NCBI GenBank assembly: GCA_001275005.1
Contig: JWZX01000999.1
Span: 1-25,610 of the forward strand
Source of the DNA: Chrysochromulina tobinii
Lineage: Eukaryota > Haptophyta > Prymnesiales > Chrysochromulinaceae
Length of the DNA stretch: 25,610 bases
Direction of reading: 5' to 3'
The translations under genes were made by a program, and so were the position numbers. Shown in pieces: positions 17,341 through 25,610 of this stretch (its first letter is position 1; the number at the start of each line of letters is the position of its first letter). The notes under the pieces are model-generated. The model did not search any database. It was not told where the DNA came from and was given only the letters and a program-made list of their open reading frames with translations.

Positions 17341-17743
17341 GGCGGGGGTGACGGCGGCATGCGGCAACCGCGGGTGTCGCCATCTACCACGCACACTCCA
17401 GTGCCCCCAAACCCGGCCGCCGAGCCCCTCGCGGTATCGTGTTTCCGCGCAATTCCTTCTTGTGGTATGAATATATATTTTTACATGATGAAAAACGTCC
17501 AGTGCGGGCCGTTTCCACGTTCGCCCGATGTCACAGTTTCGCGACAGGGACACGCCACCTAGACCTACACCGTACACGGCACTTTACAACGTCTCGACCG
17601 CTCGCACGTAGCGCACGGCACTCGCAAGTGCCAAAGGTCGCGCACGGAACGGACAGGCAATACTCAGAGCCACACTGGCCCATGTGTCGCACTTTCTTCT
17701 GACCTTCGAGGTACTCGTTGTCGCGATGGGCCTCGCCTCCCTG
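17341..17743. other. Intergenic region, convergent 3' ends
   Basis: 403 bp between the WD40 stop (+) and the phospholipase B-like stop (-). An AT-rich segment (about 17465-17500, TGAATATATATTTTTACATGATG) may hold polyadenylation signals. Nothing else recognised. Confidence 0.5.
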
Positions 17744-19327
17744 CTACCCGAAGAGCATCGTCCATCCAAACGCGAAGCGCTTGGGCTGCCCGTAGTGTGG
17801 CGTGCCGCTATACGCCTCCGTCCACTCGAAGACGGGCTGCTGGTCGTGTGTGGGCCCGCTCACGCCCTCGAAGCGAACGGCCTTCACATCCTCGAACCCC
17901 ACCATCTTGGCGTCGATGTTGCCGTCGGCGCAACACGGGAGACCACCTTCCTGCAGGTCGGAGCGCGATGCGATCGAGGTGCCGGGGTCGTTGAGCGCGT
18001 ACGGGTCGTGTTGCCAGTCGTTGTAGCGCATGATCGCCTTCATCGCCCCGCGATCGTGCACCGCGCCCGCATCGCGCCGGAAGATCTTGGCACGCGAGTA
18101 CAGTTGGTACGTGTACTGGTCGCCAAACTTGTCGGCCATCATCGCCTGGCCCGAGCGCGCATACACCTCGGGGAAAAAGGGGCAGTTGTAGCTCGGCCAG
18201 TGGCCGTTGACCAAGTGGGCGGTTACGTCGGCGGCCTGCGTGTAGAGTGGCAGCTGCTCCACGACCCACAGCACGTTGGCAGGCAGCACCTTACCCGGCG
18301 AGAAGAGGTTGTAGTCGACCACCATCCACTGGTTGTTGATCGTGCCGCTGTTCATGTACACAAAGTTCTTGACCCACGTCTCGCCGCCGGTCGCCAGCCG
18401 GTTCGCCACGAGGCTCCGCGCCCACGTGAGGACCGCCTGAGGCACGATGGCGAGCGCGAGGGTGTCGTTGTACAGCGCGTTCGTCGTCTCCTGCACGACG
18501 AGGCCCGACGAAAGCACGCTGAAGTCGTCGGTCGAGCTCAGCGTCCCAAAGTAGCCCGAGGTCACAAACGAGGCGGCGAGAGCCTTTTTGTACGGCAGGG
18601 TGTACCTTTTGGCGACGCGAAGCATCATGTAGTAGGCGGTCCACGTGTTGTGCGATGTGAGCAGATCGGAGAAGTCCGGCAGGATCTTGACGAGCGCGGA
18701 GCAGTGGGTGGAGCGGCGCGTGTACGCCGCTGCGCGCTCCGGCGTCCACTCGTGCTCGAGGAAGGGTTTATGGATGACAGACGAGAGGTCCACCACCGCG
18801 TTGAGCAGCAAGAAATCGAGACGCGTGAGCGCCGTGATGTCTGCACCCTGCACGTACGCGGCGTGGCCGGCGATGAGGCCATCGAGCTGCGCCCAGATCA
18901 GCGAAAGCTGATTCCACCACTCAGACTGCTCATCTCCTCCCGGCGGCGCTTTGAGTTGCTCGAGCACCCACTCATCGTTGGCCAGCACGAACTGCGTCGC
19001 GGCATCATAGGACTTGCTGTCGTTTGCAAAGGTCGCTTCCATGAACGTGTGGTGGTGTTGGGACGTCCTCTCCCACGTGAGGGCACTCTCCGCGAAACCA
19101 GCCGCAAACGCTTGATCATCGTCATTCTCGTCCGCATTCGTGGTGACGTCGAGCGTGCCCCAGCCAATTGCCTCGACGGTCTCATTGTAGGAAGCTTTTG
19201 CTGTCCAGTCGGCGCCCGGATCTGTGACCGTCGTGCACGTCTTCCGAAACGCGGAACAGTGTACCACAATCGAGGATGCCGCAGCAAAGGGCAGAGCGAG
19301 GTGGAGCTGGAGGACTTTTGCCAGCAT
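17744..19327 (-). CDS. Phospholipase B-like (PLBD/laminin A family) lysosomal hydrolase
   Basis: 527 aa, one exon, ATG at 19327. An N-terminal hydrophobic signal peptide (residues 1-22) targets it to the secretory pathway. The family is an N-terminal-nucleophile amidohydrolase fold that cleaves itself before a cysteine: here C209 in THCSALVKILPDFSDLL matches the self-processing site of mammalian PLBD2. Other family blocks seen: SHNTWTAYYMMLR, TINNQWMVVDYN, LWVVEQLP, DQYTYQLYSRAKIFRRDAGAV, MKAIMRYNDWQHDPYA and a C-terminal FGWTMLF. Length matches the family (about 550). Several N-x-S/T sites fit a glycosylated lumenal enzyme. Substrate in algae is unknown; deacylation of phospholipids is described for Dictyostelium PlbA. 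No introns, and a long antisense open frame opposite it is a shadow. Confidence 0.92.
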   Translation of the reverse strand: MLAKVLQLHLALPFAAASSIVVHCSAFRKTCTTVTDPGADWTAKASYNETVEAIGWGTLDVTTNADENDDDQAFAAGFAESALTWERTSQHHHTFMEATFANDSKSYDAATQFVLANDEWVLEQLKAPPGGDEQSEWWNQLSLIWAQLDGLIAGHAAYVQGADITALTRLDFLLLNAVVDLSSVIHKPFLEHEWTPERAAAYTRRSTHCSALVKILPDFSDLLTSHNTWTAYYMMLRVAKRYTLPYKKALAASFVTSGYFGTLSSTDDFSVLSSGLVVQETTNALYNDTLALAIVPQAVLTWARSLVANRLATGGETWVKNFVYMNSGTINNQWMVVDYNLFSPGKVLPANVLWVVEQLPLYTQAADVTAHLVNGHWPSYNCPFFPEVYARSGQAMMADKFGDQYTYQLYSRAKIFRRDAGAVHDRGAMKAIMRYNDWQHDPYALNDPGTSIASRSDLQEGGLPCCADGNIDAKMVGFEDVKAVRFEGVSGPTHDQQPVFEWTEAYSGTPHYGQPKRFAFGWTMLFG

Positions 19328-19616
19328 GGAAGTCTGAATGCTTGTGAATGCAACTGTGAGGTCTAGGTCTAGCTATGCATTTCAAACATCGGTACAAAAA
19401 AGCACCCTTCACTGACAATGTCGTTGTATGTTGTTCTCTGCTCTGCCAATTGTTGTGTAGATGTCTGTGCGCCATGTGTAACCAGGGGTCGAAGGTGACG
19501 TCGCCGCCAGATCCTCACCGCCGCTGCCGGCCTGCCGCTGCAAGGTGCAAGGCGCCTGCTCGGCCCACGCTTCGGAGAGCGGACCCAAGGGGCTCGTCAA
19601 TCGTGGGTTCGTCAGC
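19328..19616. other. Spacer between PP2C and PLBD-like genes
   Basis: 289 bp holding the PLBD-like promoter (right to left) after the PP2C 3' end. A 22-bp sequence overlapping the PP2C stop codon (19618-19639) recurs identically at 19566-19587. By analogy with REV1 introns this could mark a 51-nt intron (19570-19620, donor GTGAGC), which would replace the last codon and add a short tail. I kept the simple stop. Confidence 0.4.
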
Positions 19617-21563
19617 TCACGCTTCGGAGAGCGGACCCATGGTGGGCGGGGGTAGCTCCGCGAGGAGTGGAGCGGTATCGGGTGCCTCGGGCGCCGCCTC
19701 TCTCTCCTCCTCGTCCCCGTCCCCCTTGTCACTCCAGTCGCCATCGTAGGGGTTGTGTACCGACAGCCGGCGAGCTGCGAAGTCCGCAGTTGTCGGCGTG
19801 CCGGCTGGATCGCCCTCCTGCCCCTCATCACCTGTGCCGCCTTCGATCAGACCCTGCTTGCCCGCGTTGACGAGCACGTGACCTGACGAACCTGCCATTG
19901 ACGAGCCCACGTTGATGAGCACGTGGGCTGACTGGGCATCCCCCTCCTCTGTCTCAGCGGTCTTCTCGGGCTCAATTGGCTCCTCATCATCCGTCAATCC
20001 CTGCTCGAGGAACGGCAAGAACGTGATAATGGCGGTAATGTCGTCGCGGTAGGTGCCCTCGAAGCGCTTCCATCGCGCCGCTGCCTCATGAACGAGCTGT
20101 GAGCAGCCGACCGGAGGTCATCATGAGATCATCATGAGGTCATCATGAGGTCATTATGCGATCATTATGAGGTCATCATGAGGTCATTATGAAGTCATAT
20201 CATCACCTGCGAACACGCCTCCGTCGCACTCGTGTACTTCTCGACGATGCGGCATGCCTCATCCGACTCCGTGAATTCCCACACGCCGTCGGAGGCGACG
20301 ATGATGAACAGATCGCCATCTCCCCCCTTCACCTCCGGCGGCCTACGTACCGCATGCATCACGTCATCAGCGCTCATGAGGCCATCACGGAGAGAATCGG
20401 CGGTCATCAGCGCGAATCTCAGCACCGCATGCGTCATCAGCGGTCATCAGCGGTCATCAGCGGTCATCAGCGGTCATCAGCGGTCATCAGCGGTCATCAG
20501 CGGTCATCAGGGGTCCTCGGCGCGCACCTGAGCACCACATGCGTCACGTCCGGGTCAGCGATCACGCCCACGTTCTTGACCTCCCCGTCGCCGATCGATC
20601 GTGACATCGCGAGCCCGATGCGGCCGTGCGCCCAAACTCGGGCCGGCCGCCCGCCGCTGCGCTCAGAGACGGTACCGCCACGCGCCTCAATGCGAGCCCG
20701 CTCCTCCGGTAAGTCGGGCTTGTGGTCGTGGCAGAGGTCCTGCGCCACGAGCAGCATCGTCGGCCATCAGAGGGGCCCTCGGAGAGGTCATCAGTGGTCA
20801 TCAGTGGTCATCAGATGACGGAGGCCATCAGCGAGCGGCGCACCATCGCGATGATCTGTCCGCCCACGCGCCGCCCGAGGACGGCACGCGAGTCGCCCGC
20901 ACACGCCGTCCAGCAGTCGGCGCCGTTCAGGTACAGCACCGTAGAGGTCGTGCCGCACGTCATCGCCGTCTTTCCTAATTCGGACGCGAAGAGCGACTCG
21001 TCAGCCTTGACGCAAGCGCGGCGCAGCGCCTCGATCGGATCCGAGCGGAGCGACAGGCGCCCCTCGTCGTTCTCGAGGAACGCAGGGATGTGATGCATAC
21101 AGAACTCGGACGCCTTCTCACCCTTGGAGCCGTGCCCGTCGAAGACGCACAGCAAAGCCTGGTTGAAGCTTCCGTTGAAGGGCCAGCACACGACGCCTCG
21201 GTCCTGATTGATCTTGGCGGTGGTGAAGCCGCGCTGCCCGGGCATCAGGCCGTGGCGCGTATGCGTGCCGATGCGATGGCCGTGGTGAGATGGCCGTGAT
21301 GAGGATCGCCCCGACGAAGTGCGAAGCAGGCTCGAACCCGACATCTCTTTGGACTGGTATTTGACCGAGAGCCGCGAGTTGCGTGGCGGGGTTGTTGGGC
21401 CGGCTCGAAGGTCGGCAGCAATGTTGCTGCCCGGAAGCAGCCGCCCTAGGCTATCCGTCGAGCCCTCCGTATCAGAAGCCCTGCCGGCTGCCGACCTGGT
21501 GGACGAGCTGGCCGTCATCCCGCTCGGGCTAGCAACCAGCTCGTCCGCTTTCTTCGACTGCAT
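19617..21563 (-). CDS. PP2C-family (PPM) Ser/Thr phosphatase, 4 exons
   Basis: Exons 21563-20844, 20739-20528, 20342-20207 and 20096-19617, giving 515 aa with all junctions in frame. Metal-binding and active-site motifs: KINQDRG (D121), VFDGHGSKG (D142, G143), TTSTVLYL, CAGDSRAVLGR, DHKPDLPEERARI after the first splice, GLAMSRSIGD, IVASDGVWEF (D329) and YRDDITAII (near 374). These are the conserved PP2C aspartates, so it should be active (Mg/Mn-dependent). A Ser-rich N-terminal region of about 105 residues and an acidic C-terminal tail of about 130 residues flank the domain and may regulate it. The first ATG (21563) is preceded in frame by GTG-GGA-TGC, so the translation just upstream reads VGCMQSKK, close to an N-myristoylation signal but without an initiating ATG. 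Confidence 0.9.
20097..20206 (-). repeat. PP2C intron 3, 11-mer repeats
   Basis: 110 nt, GTGATG...CTCACAG, phase 0. In gene sense, about seven tandem CTCATGATGAC/CTCATAATGAC units. Acceptor followed by CTC (LVHEAAARW), one of the few repeat-type introns whose next exon does not begin with GTG. Confidence 0.75.
20343..20527 (-). repeat. PP2C intron 2, perfect decamer array plus exon-end copies
   Basis: 185 nt, phase 2. Seven perfect CTGATGACCG decamers (20441-20510). The exon 2 end (20522-20546) recurs inside at 20412-20436 (21 of 25 nt) and again at the acceptor (20343-20365 against 20528-20550, 18 of 23). Three copies of one exon edge suggest two successive duplication or insertion events. 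Confidence 0.75.
20740..20843 (-). repeat. PP2C intron 1, decamer-repeat type
   Basis: 104 nt, GTGCGCC...GGCGCAG, phase 0. In gene sense it has CTGATGACCA units and CTGATGGCC units. Removing it joins GGQIIAM to DLCHDHKPDLP as in other PP2Cs. Confidence 0.75.
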
Positions 21564-22049
21564 GCATCCCACTGCGACAAGGAGCGAGGGCGGGGGGTGA
21601 GGGGTGCGTCCGTGCACGCGTGCCTTGGGCCCACGCGTGGTTCGACGCGTGGCGGGCTGCGCACTGGTGGCAAATGTGTGGCGACCGACCGCAAGAACTC
21701 GTCGCAGTGAAGAACGAGAGATGATGATGGATGGCAGGCAGACGAGAAGACGCCGCGACGGACAATTCAGTGGACGATATCGAAAGCAGGTTGAGAATCC
21801 GAGCGTCCCGACCAAACGTGTGCTGAGCCTTAGCTCCAAGAGTGTATGGACACCAACGACAGGAGCGCGCCGCTACGGGCGCACACGGCGGGGAGCCGCC
21901 AAAAAATTTATCGGAGACTCCGCGTAGGAAGAATGAGTACAGAACGTGATGAGTTACGGTTGAAGGTTGAGGAAACGGTTGAGGCGGTTGCAACAAGAAG
22001 ATGCAAAAGTTGATGCAAGAGCATTTTGCATCTATTCCCCTCGCTTCGC
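21564..22049. promoter_or_regulatory. Divergent promoter region between PP2C and a secreted protein
   Basis: 486 bp between two start codons pointing away from each other. No TATA box or known element stands out. Open frames across it, including an in-frame upstream extension of PP2C to 21839 without an ATG, look like chance frames. Some 5' UTR exons could be hidden here. Confidence 0.45.
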
Positions 22050-23033
22050 ATGCTCCCCTTCGTCATCTCGCTCCTGCCCGCTGTGAACCCAGGCCACGCG
22101 CGCAACATCACCGTATACCACGTCAACGAGCACAAGTTCGGCGCCATCCCATTGAATATGAACACAGCCGACGTCATCGGGGATCTCTTCTTTGATCTTC
22201 TCGAGGTGTTCATCGCGCCGCTCGCGTGCGCCAACCAGACGGGCCCGCCGAAACCAGGTCCCAACCCGTGTGCGAATCCGGAAGCCGTCGGCGCGGACCT
22301 GATGGTCAACAAGCTCACGCTTGAGATCGACGAGCGATACTCTGGCTATGCCGCGTGCAACGTGGGCATCAACGGCTCGGATCCCTTTGGCCATCCGTGC
22401 AAGTCGGACACATACTGCTGCTTTTGCCACGTGAACGGCTCGATGAAGGAGGATGCGCCGTGCAACGCGACGCTCGGCTACGAGAATGTGTACGAGCAGT
22501 TCGGCCAGTGGATCACGCCCGGAGGTTGCAAGCCAAGCCCGTTTCAGCCGCATCCGAGACCGTCCGATTGCTACGCGGCCGCTGCGTTCACCAAGCTCAA
22601 CGAGGTAAATCACGGCTCGTGGTACTCATCGCTCGACCTGGGCTACTGCGGCTCGCCTGGCTCGGCATGCACGTGGCGCGTCGTCTCCGTCGACAAGATT
22701 GTCCAGCGCTCATGCCACGCCACCGTCTTTGGCGCCGCCGTTCAGAAGAATGGCGACCCTGGGTGCCTCTTGGGCTGTGGAAGCCAAGCGACGAACGTCT
22801 CGTCGCCGTGCTACGTCGACTGCTTCTACAAGGCGGCGCTGGGGCCCGAGTCGGGCACTGTCGGCGGCGCCATCGCTGGCATGAGCCTCGATGAACTCCA
22901 AGCGGCGTGGCGACTCCCCTTCTCGCCGGAGAGTGAGGGCGGCTGCCCTGCCCAGCCCGAGTGGTCGCCCTGGTTTGAGCGGCGGCCGGCGGCGCCTGTC
23001 GGGGCGACCAACGAACCCGTTGCTCATGATTGA
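22050..23033 (+). CDS. Secreted cysteine-rich glycoprotein of unknown function
   Basis: 327 aa, one exon. The frame opens at a TTG (22026), but the first ATG is 22050. The N-terminus is a signal peptide (MLPFVISLLPAVNPGHA). The mature protein has more than 20 cysteines and at least six N-glycosylation sequons (NIT, NQT, two NGS, NAT, NVS). Conspicuous blocks are YENVYEQFGQWITPGGC, SWYSSLDLGYC, CTWRVVSVDKIVQRSCH and SSPCYVDCFYKAALGP. I recall similar Cys-rich secreted proteins with unknown roles from marine algae and other protists, but no characterised member. No membrane helix or GPI-like tail. It is probably disulphide-bonded and extracellular or vacuolar. Confidence 0.75.
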   Translation: MLPFVISLLPAVNPGHARNITVYHVNEHKFGAIPLNMNTADVIGDLFFDLLEVFIAPLACANQTGPPKPGPNPCANPEAVGADLMVNKLTLEIDERYSGYAACNVGINGSDPFGHPCKSDTYCCFCHVNGSMKEDAPCNATLGYENVYEQFGQWITPGGCKPSPFQPHPRPSDCYAAAAFTKLNEVNHGSWYSSLDLGYCGSPGSACTWRVVSVDKIVQRSCHATVFGAAVQKNGDPGCLLGCGSQATNVSSPCYVDCFYKAALGPESGTVGGAIAGMSLDELQAAWRLPFSPESEGGCPAQPEWSPWFERRPAAPVGATNEPVAHD

Positions 23034-23846
23034 TGTCCTCGTATTACGTCTACGTCGGCTGACGCGAGGTGTGCCTGCGTGCGTCCAATGACTCGTTATA
23101 CAGCTGAGCGGCCGTAGAAGCGTAGTGGTAGTCCCGGTACGGCTTTCGTTATTATCGTTTATATATTTCTAACCCTAACCCTAACAATCTAGCCTCAAAT
23201 AACTTAACCGGCAGGGGCTTCGGCTTCGTAAACGGTATCCAGCTGAATCCTGAAAGTCCAACCGTGTGCTCCCTGCTCCGCCGTCGTCCGCTGTGCGCTG
23301 AACGCCTAGAGGCTACAGTCTGTAAGAGGCTAATACGCTGAACCGGAACCGCTCGGCCCGGGTCGCGGGTCGGGTGTACGCGCCTCCGTTAACGCCCGTC
23401 GACGGTGAAGCTCGCGCTCAAGTGCCGGGGGCCAATGGGTCCCGTGGAGTTAGTAAACACCTCTCCTCTCCTTCACGCCAAACAGCGTGCTGTGGGGAAG
23501 AAAAGGTGTTGACTCGACACACGACAGCCATGAATCTTGGTGCAAATCTTGGTACCGCCAATGTGTGGGTAGCTTGGTCAGCTACAATATACTTATATTC
23601 GATACTTATATGTGCTATGCCACTATACAAATCTCTCTCTGGTCCCATTCCAATCAAATTGCTCCCAATAAAAGGCGTTCACAGCCAATGGTTATAATCT
23701 CGACACCCAAGACACAGGACCGGCGTACAATGCAGATGCAGATCCACTAGCTCGGACTTGACTTGACTTGACTGACCCTGGACCCTCTTTCGCCTCTCGT
23801 TCACACCTCCAGGCTGCCAGGCTCCAGCGAGGGCGGTGTAGAGTGC
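23034..23846. other. Intergenic region, 0.8 kb
   Basis: Between the secreted protein and the JmjC gene, both plus strand. It contains a short telomere-like motif (23169-23185), an AT-richer stretch at about 23560-23700, and a tandem ACTTGACTTGACTTGACTG tract near 23757-23773. Small open frames look random. Confidence 0.5.
23169..23185. repeat. Interstitial telomere-like repeat
   Basis: CTAACCCTAACCCTAAC: nearly three units of the TTAGGG/CCCTAA telomere motif, inside the chromosome with genes on both sides. Too short to be a telomere; it could be a repair scar, a Teb/RAP1-like factor site or chance. Confidence 0.6.
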
Positions 23847-25391
23847 ATGGACGTCTTCGGCGACGAGGAGGACGAGGAGGATGCACCCGTGCCGCTTTTG
23901 CCGCGTGCGAGCGACCATCCCCACTTTGCCTCGTGCCGGACGCTCTGGCCTGTAGATGAGGGACCAGCCGACGACGCCTCCTGTGAGCTCGACCACGCCC
24001 TCCGATCGTACGCCGATCGCCATGCTGACAGGGTCGCCAAGGGCCTGCATAAGAGCCGCAGCGAGTATGGCCGCGCGTGTGCGAAATCACTGCTCGCGGC
24101 AAACGAGGCATTCATATCGGGCGGCGCAGCCGCCGAGGCCCTCGGCCGCCACGCGCGCGCGGCTGCCGACTTTTGTGCGACGGCGATTGAGGAGCGCAAC
24201 TGGGACACTCCGGCGTGGCAGGAGGCCAACTTGCTCGCGCTGTGCTACCAGCTGGCTGCGCTGCTTGCGGAGGTGGCGTGTGATGCACAGGCTGTGACGC
24301 AGCCGTCGGCGCCGGCGGAAGCGCAGTCGCAGGCGGAGGCGGACCGTGGCGCAGAGGCCGGGCCTACAGCGTCTGTACGGATCGGCGCTGCGGCCATCGG
24401 TATCTTCAATCTCGCAGTCGCCGCCGCGTGCAACGAGCGGTCGGCGCCGGCGTGGCTGGCGAGCGTGAGCAGCCTGCTCCGGCGCGCGGAGGCGGTTGTC
24501 ACGCGACTGCGACCGCGCCAGCTGCATCTGGGCGCCGAGACGCAAGAGCTCGCGCCATGGCATGCGTGGCGCATCCCTTCGGCGCTGCCGACGATCAACT
24601 TGCCCGAATTCTCGGAGCGGCGGCGGGTGCTCGAGGTGGACGCCTGCTCGCTGTCGTGCGCCTCCTTCTTCTGCGAGCATTTGCAGCGCGGCCGGCCGGT
24701 GCTCATCCGCGGCCACTTGCAAGCGCAGCAGTGGGGAGCTCTGGACTATTTCAGCGACCTTCGCTCGCTCTACGTGGACGCTGGTGGCCGGCTGGTGCCG
24801 GTGAGCTTGGGCTCGCCTCTGGTGGGCTACTCGGGCGTCGAGCACTGGCCGCTCTCCCGCCTCATTGAGGAGCATCTGCTTCCTTCGAATGCGACTCACG
24901 ATGCACCGAGGCCTGAGGGGCTTCAGCCTGATGAAGAGACTAACTGCCGGGTGGTCTACATGAGCCAGCACCATCTGCTACACCAGCACCCGGCGCTGCA
25001 GGCGCTGCTCGCCGTGCCTCCGTACACTCTCGGACGCGAGATGAGCCCGGCTAATCTGTGGATAGGCACGCGCGGCACCGTCACGTCCCTTCACTCGGAC
25101 CCGTCCGATAATCTCCTCTGCCAGGTAGCCGGCTTCAAGTACTTTCGGCTGTACGCGCTCGATCAGACGCCGCTCTTGCACGCGACCACGCTACGCGCCA
25201 AGAACACGAACTCGTTTGGCACGTCGCCTGTGCGGCTCGAGGCGCCTCTCCCACCCGAGCACGCGTCCGTGGCTCAGGCCGAGTACATAGAAGGCCTCCT
25301 CGCGCCAGGCGACATGCTCTTCCTTCCCAAGAGTATGTGGCACTATGTGCGTAGCCTCACCACCTCAGTCTCGGTCAACTTTTGGTTCTGA
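23847..25391 (+). CDS. JmjC-domain 2-oxoglutarate oxygenase, JMJD5/KDM8-like
   Basis: 514 aa, one exon, ATG at 23847. An acidic start (GDEEDEEDA) leads into a helical N-terminal region (about 45-225), as in JMJD5. The cupin/JmjC domain covers about 245-514. Fe(II) ligands: H416 and D418 in SLHSDPSDN, and H499 in KSMWHYVRSL; the 2-oxoglutarate lysine is probably K431 in FKYFRLY. Family blocks also seen: RGRPVLIRG, VYMSQHHLLHQHPAL, NLWIGTRGTV, LLAPGDMLFLPK and the terminal SVSVNFWF. Mammalian JMJD5 is an arginyl hydroxylase reported to act on nuclear and ribosome-linked proteins; the substrate here is unknown. Catalytic residues look intact. Confidence 0.9.
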   Translation: MDVFGDEEDEEDAPVPLLPRASDHPHFASCRTLWPVDEGPADDASCELDHALRSYADRHADRVAKGLHKSRSEYGRACAKSLLAANEAFISGGAAAEALGRHARAAADFCATAIEERNWDTPAWQEANLLALCYQLAALLAEVACDAQAVTQPSAPAEAQSQAEADRGAEAGPTASVRIGAAAIGIFNLAVAAACNERSAPAWLASVSSLLRRAEAVVTRLRPRQLHLGAETQELAPWHAWRIPSALPTINLPEFSERRRVLEVDACSLSCASFFCEHLQRGRPVLIRGHLQAQQWGALDYFSDLRSLYVDAGGRLVPVSLGSPLVGYSGVEHWPLSRLIEEHLLPSNATHDAPRPEGLQPDEETNCRVVYMSQHHLLHQHPALQALLAVPPYTLGREMSPANLWIGTRGTVTSLHSDPSDNLLCQVAGFKYFRLYALDQTPLLHATTLRAKNTNSFGTSPVRLEAPLPPEHASVAQAEYIEGLLAPGDMLFLPKSMWHYVRSLTTSVSVNFWF

Positions 25392-25582
25392 CTTCATACG
25401 AAAGTGACCCAATGCGACATACGATACCGCGGCCCACCGGAGATCTCGGAACGCCCCCCGCGGCGAGGCGCGACTCTGCGGCAACCGCGGTCCGCGCCCC
25501 GGGCGGGCGCGGCCGCGGGCGGGATCGTCGAACGGCCGCGGCCGCCCGCGGGCGGCGGGACGTGCGAGCGGGAGAGAGGGGA

Positions 25583-25601
25583 TGACGTCATGCTGACGTC
25601 A
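25583..25601. promoter_or_regulatory. Two palindromic CRE-like sites
   Basis: TGACGTCA occurs perfectly at 25583-25590 and again at 25594-25601, 11 bp apart centre to centre, one helical turn. This is the core recognised by CREB/ATF and plant TGA-type bZIP factors. The sites lie about 190 bp downstream of the JmjC stop in a GC-rich stretch, so they probably belong to a promoter beyond the window edge. Confidence 0.55.
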
Positions 25602-25610
25602 TCGGTGAGG

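Noticed and set aside
17684-19366. 560-aa plus-strand open frame
   Set aside because: It is exactly antisense to the phospholipase B-like gene, which has clear family motifs. The plus-strand translation (Arg/Val/His-rich) resembles nothing.
20441-20510. CRISPR-like array
   Set aside because: The repeats are contiguous 10-mers without spacers, inside a eukaryotic intron.
23169-23185. Chromosome end
   Set aside because: Fewer than three telomere units with normal genes on both sides.
23374-23750. Small open frames in the 0.8-kb gap
   Set aside because: Overlapping frames on both strands with no family motif, in AT-richer DNA between two good genes.

Overview
This is a GC-rich nuclear segment from a unicellular eukaryote, most likely an alga with a secondary plastid. 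A haptophyte is my first guess and a pelagophyte-like stramenopile my second. Three things point this way: spliceosomal introns are present; a mitochondrial-carrier-family protein and a rhomboid protease start with hydrophobic signal-like segments followed by basic, hydroxylated leaders; and two Cys-rich proteins look like types I associate with such algae. The lineage is inference. No bacterial operon, tRNA, rRNA or CRISPR array was seen.

The genes are closely packed. From left to right: an eIF2-alpha-type protein kinase (+, 4 exons); an unrecognised 189-aa protein (-); an RlmI-like SAM methyltransferase (+); a five-exon REV1 homologue (-); an atypical short-chain dehydrogenase (-); a plastid-type rhomboid protease (-); a mitochondrial-carrier-family protein with an organelle leader (-); an orphan protein with a C-terminal ShKT-like cysteine module (+); the C-terminal half of VPS18 (+, 3 exons); a seven-bladed WD40 protein in which every blade is its own exon (+, 7 exons); a lysosomal phospholipase B-like hydrolase (-); a PP2C phosphatase (-, 4 exons); a secreted Cys-rich protein (+); and a JMJD5/KDM8-like JmjC oxygenase (+). 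They do not form one pathway. They are unrelated housekeeping genes (translation stress, RNA methylation, translesion synthesis, vacuolar trafficking, signalling) packed head-to-head and tail-to-tail with 80-1200 bp gaps.

The most interesting material is in the introns. In the kinase, REV1, VPS18 and PP2C genes most introns are short (57-190 nt) and are built from degenerate 10-11 bp repeats, mostly reading CTGATGACCT or CTCATGATGAC in the sense of the gene. Many also carry an imperfect copy of the adjoining exon edge, 13-51 bp long. This is what recent intron gain by an introner-like element, or by segmental duplication across AG|GT, would leave behind. In REV1 two such introns, with their repeats in opposite orientation, flank a 54-nt in-frame microexon and could pair around it. 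The WD40 gene shows another route: a whole exon+intron unit of about 195 bp was amplified in tandem to build the propeller.

Among the proteins, the REV1 homologue keeps the BRCT, thumb-like and C-terminal scaffold regions and adds a RanBP2-type zinc finger, but the Y-family catalytic motifs cannot be found. The kinase has a paired CxxC insert, VPS18 lacks its beta-propeller, and the dehydrogenase lacks the usual catalytic residues. Exon boundaries were worked out by hand from reading frame, GT/AG sites and remembered family conservation. They have not been checked against transcripts.
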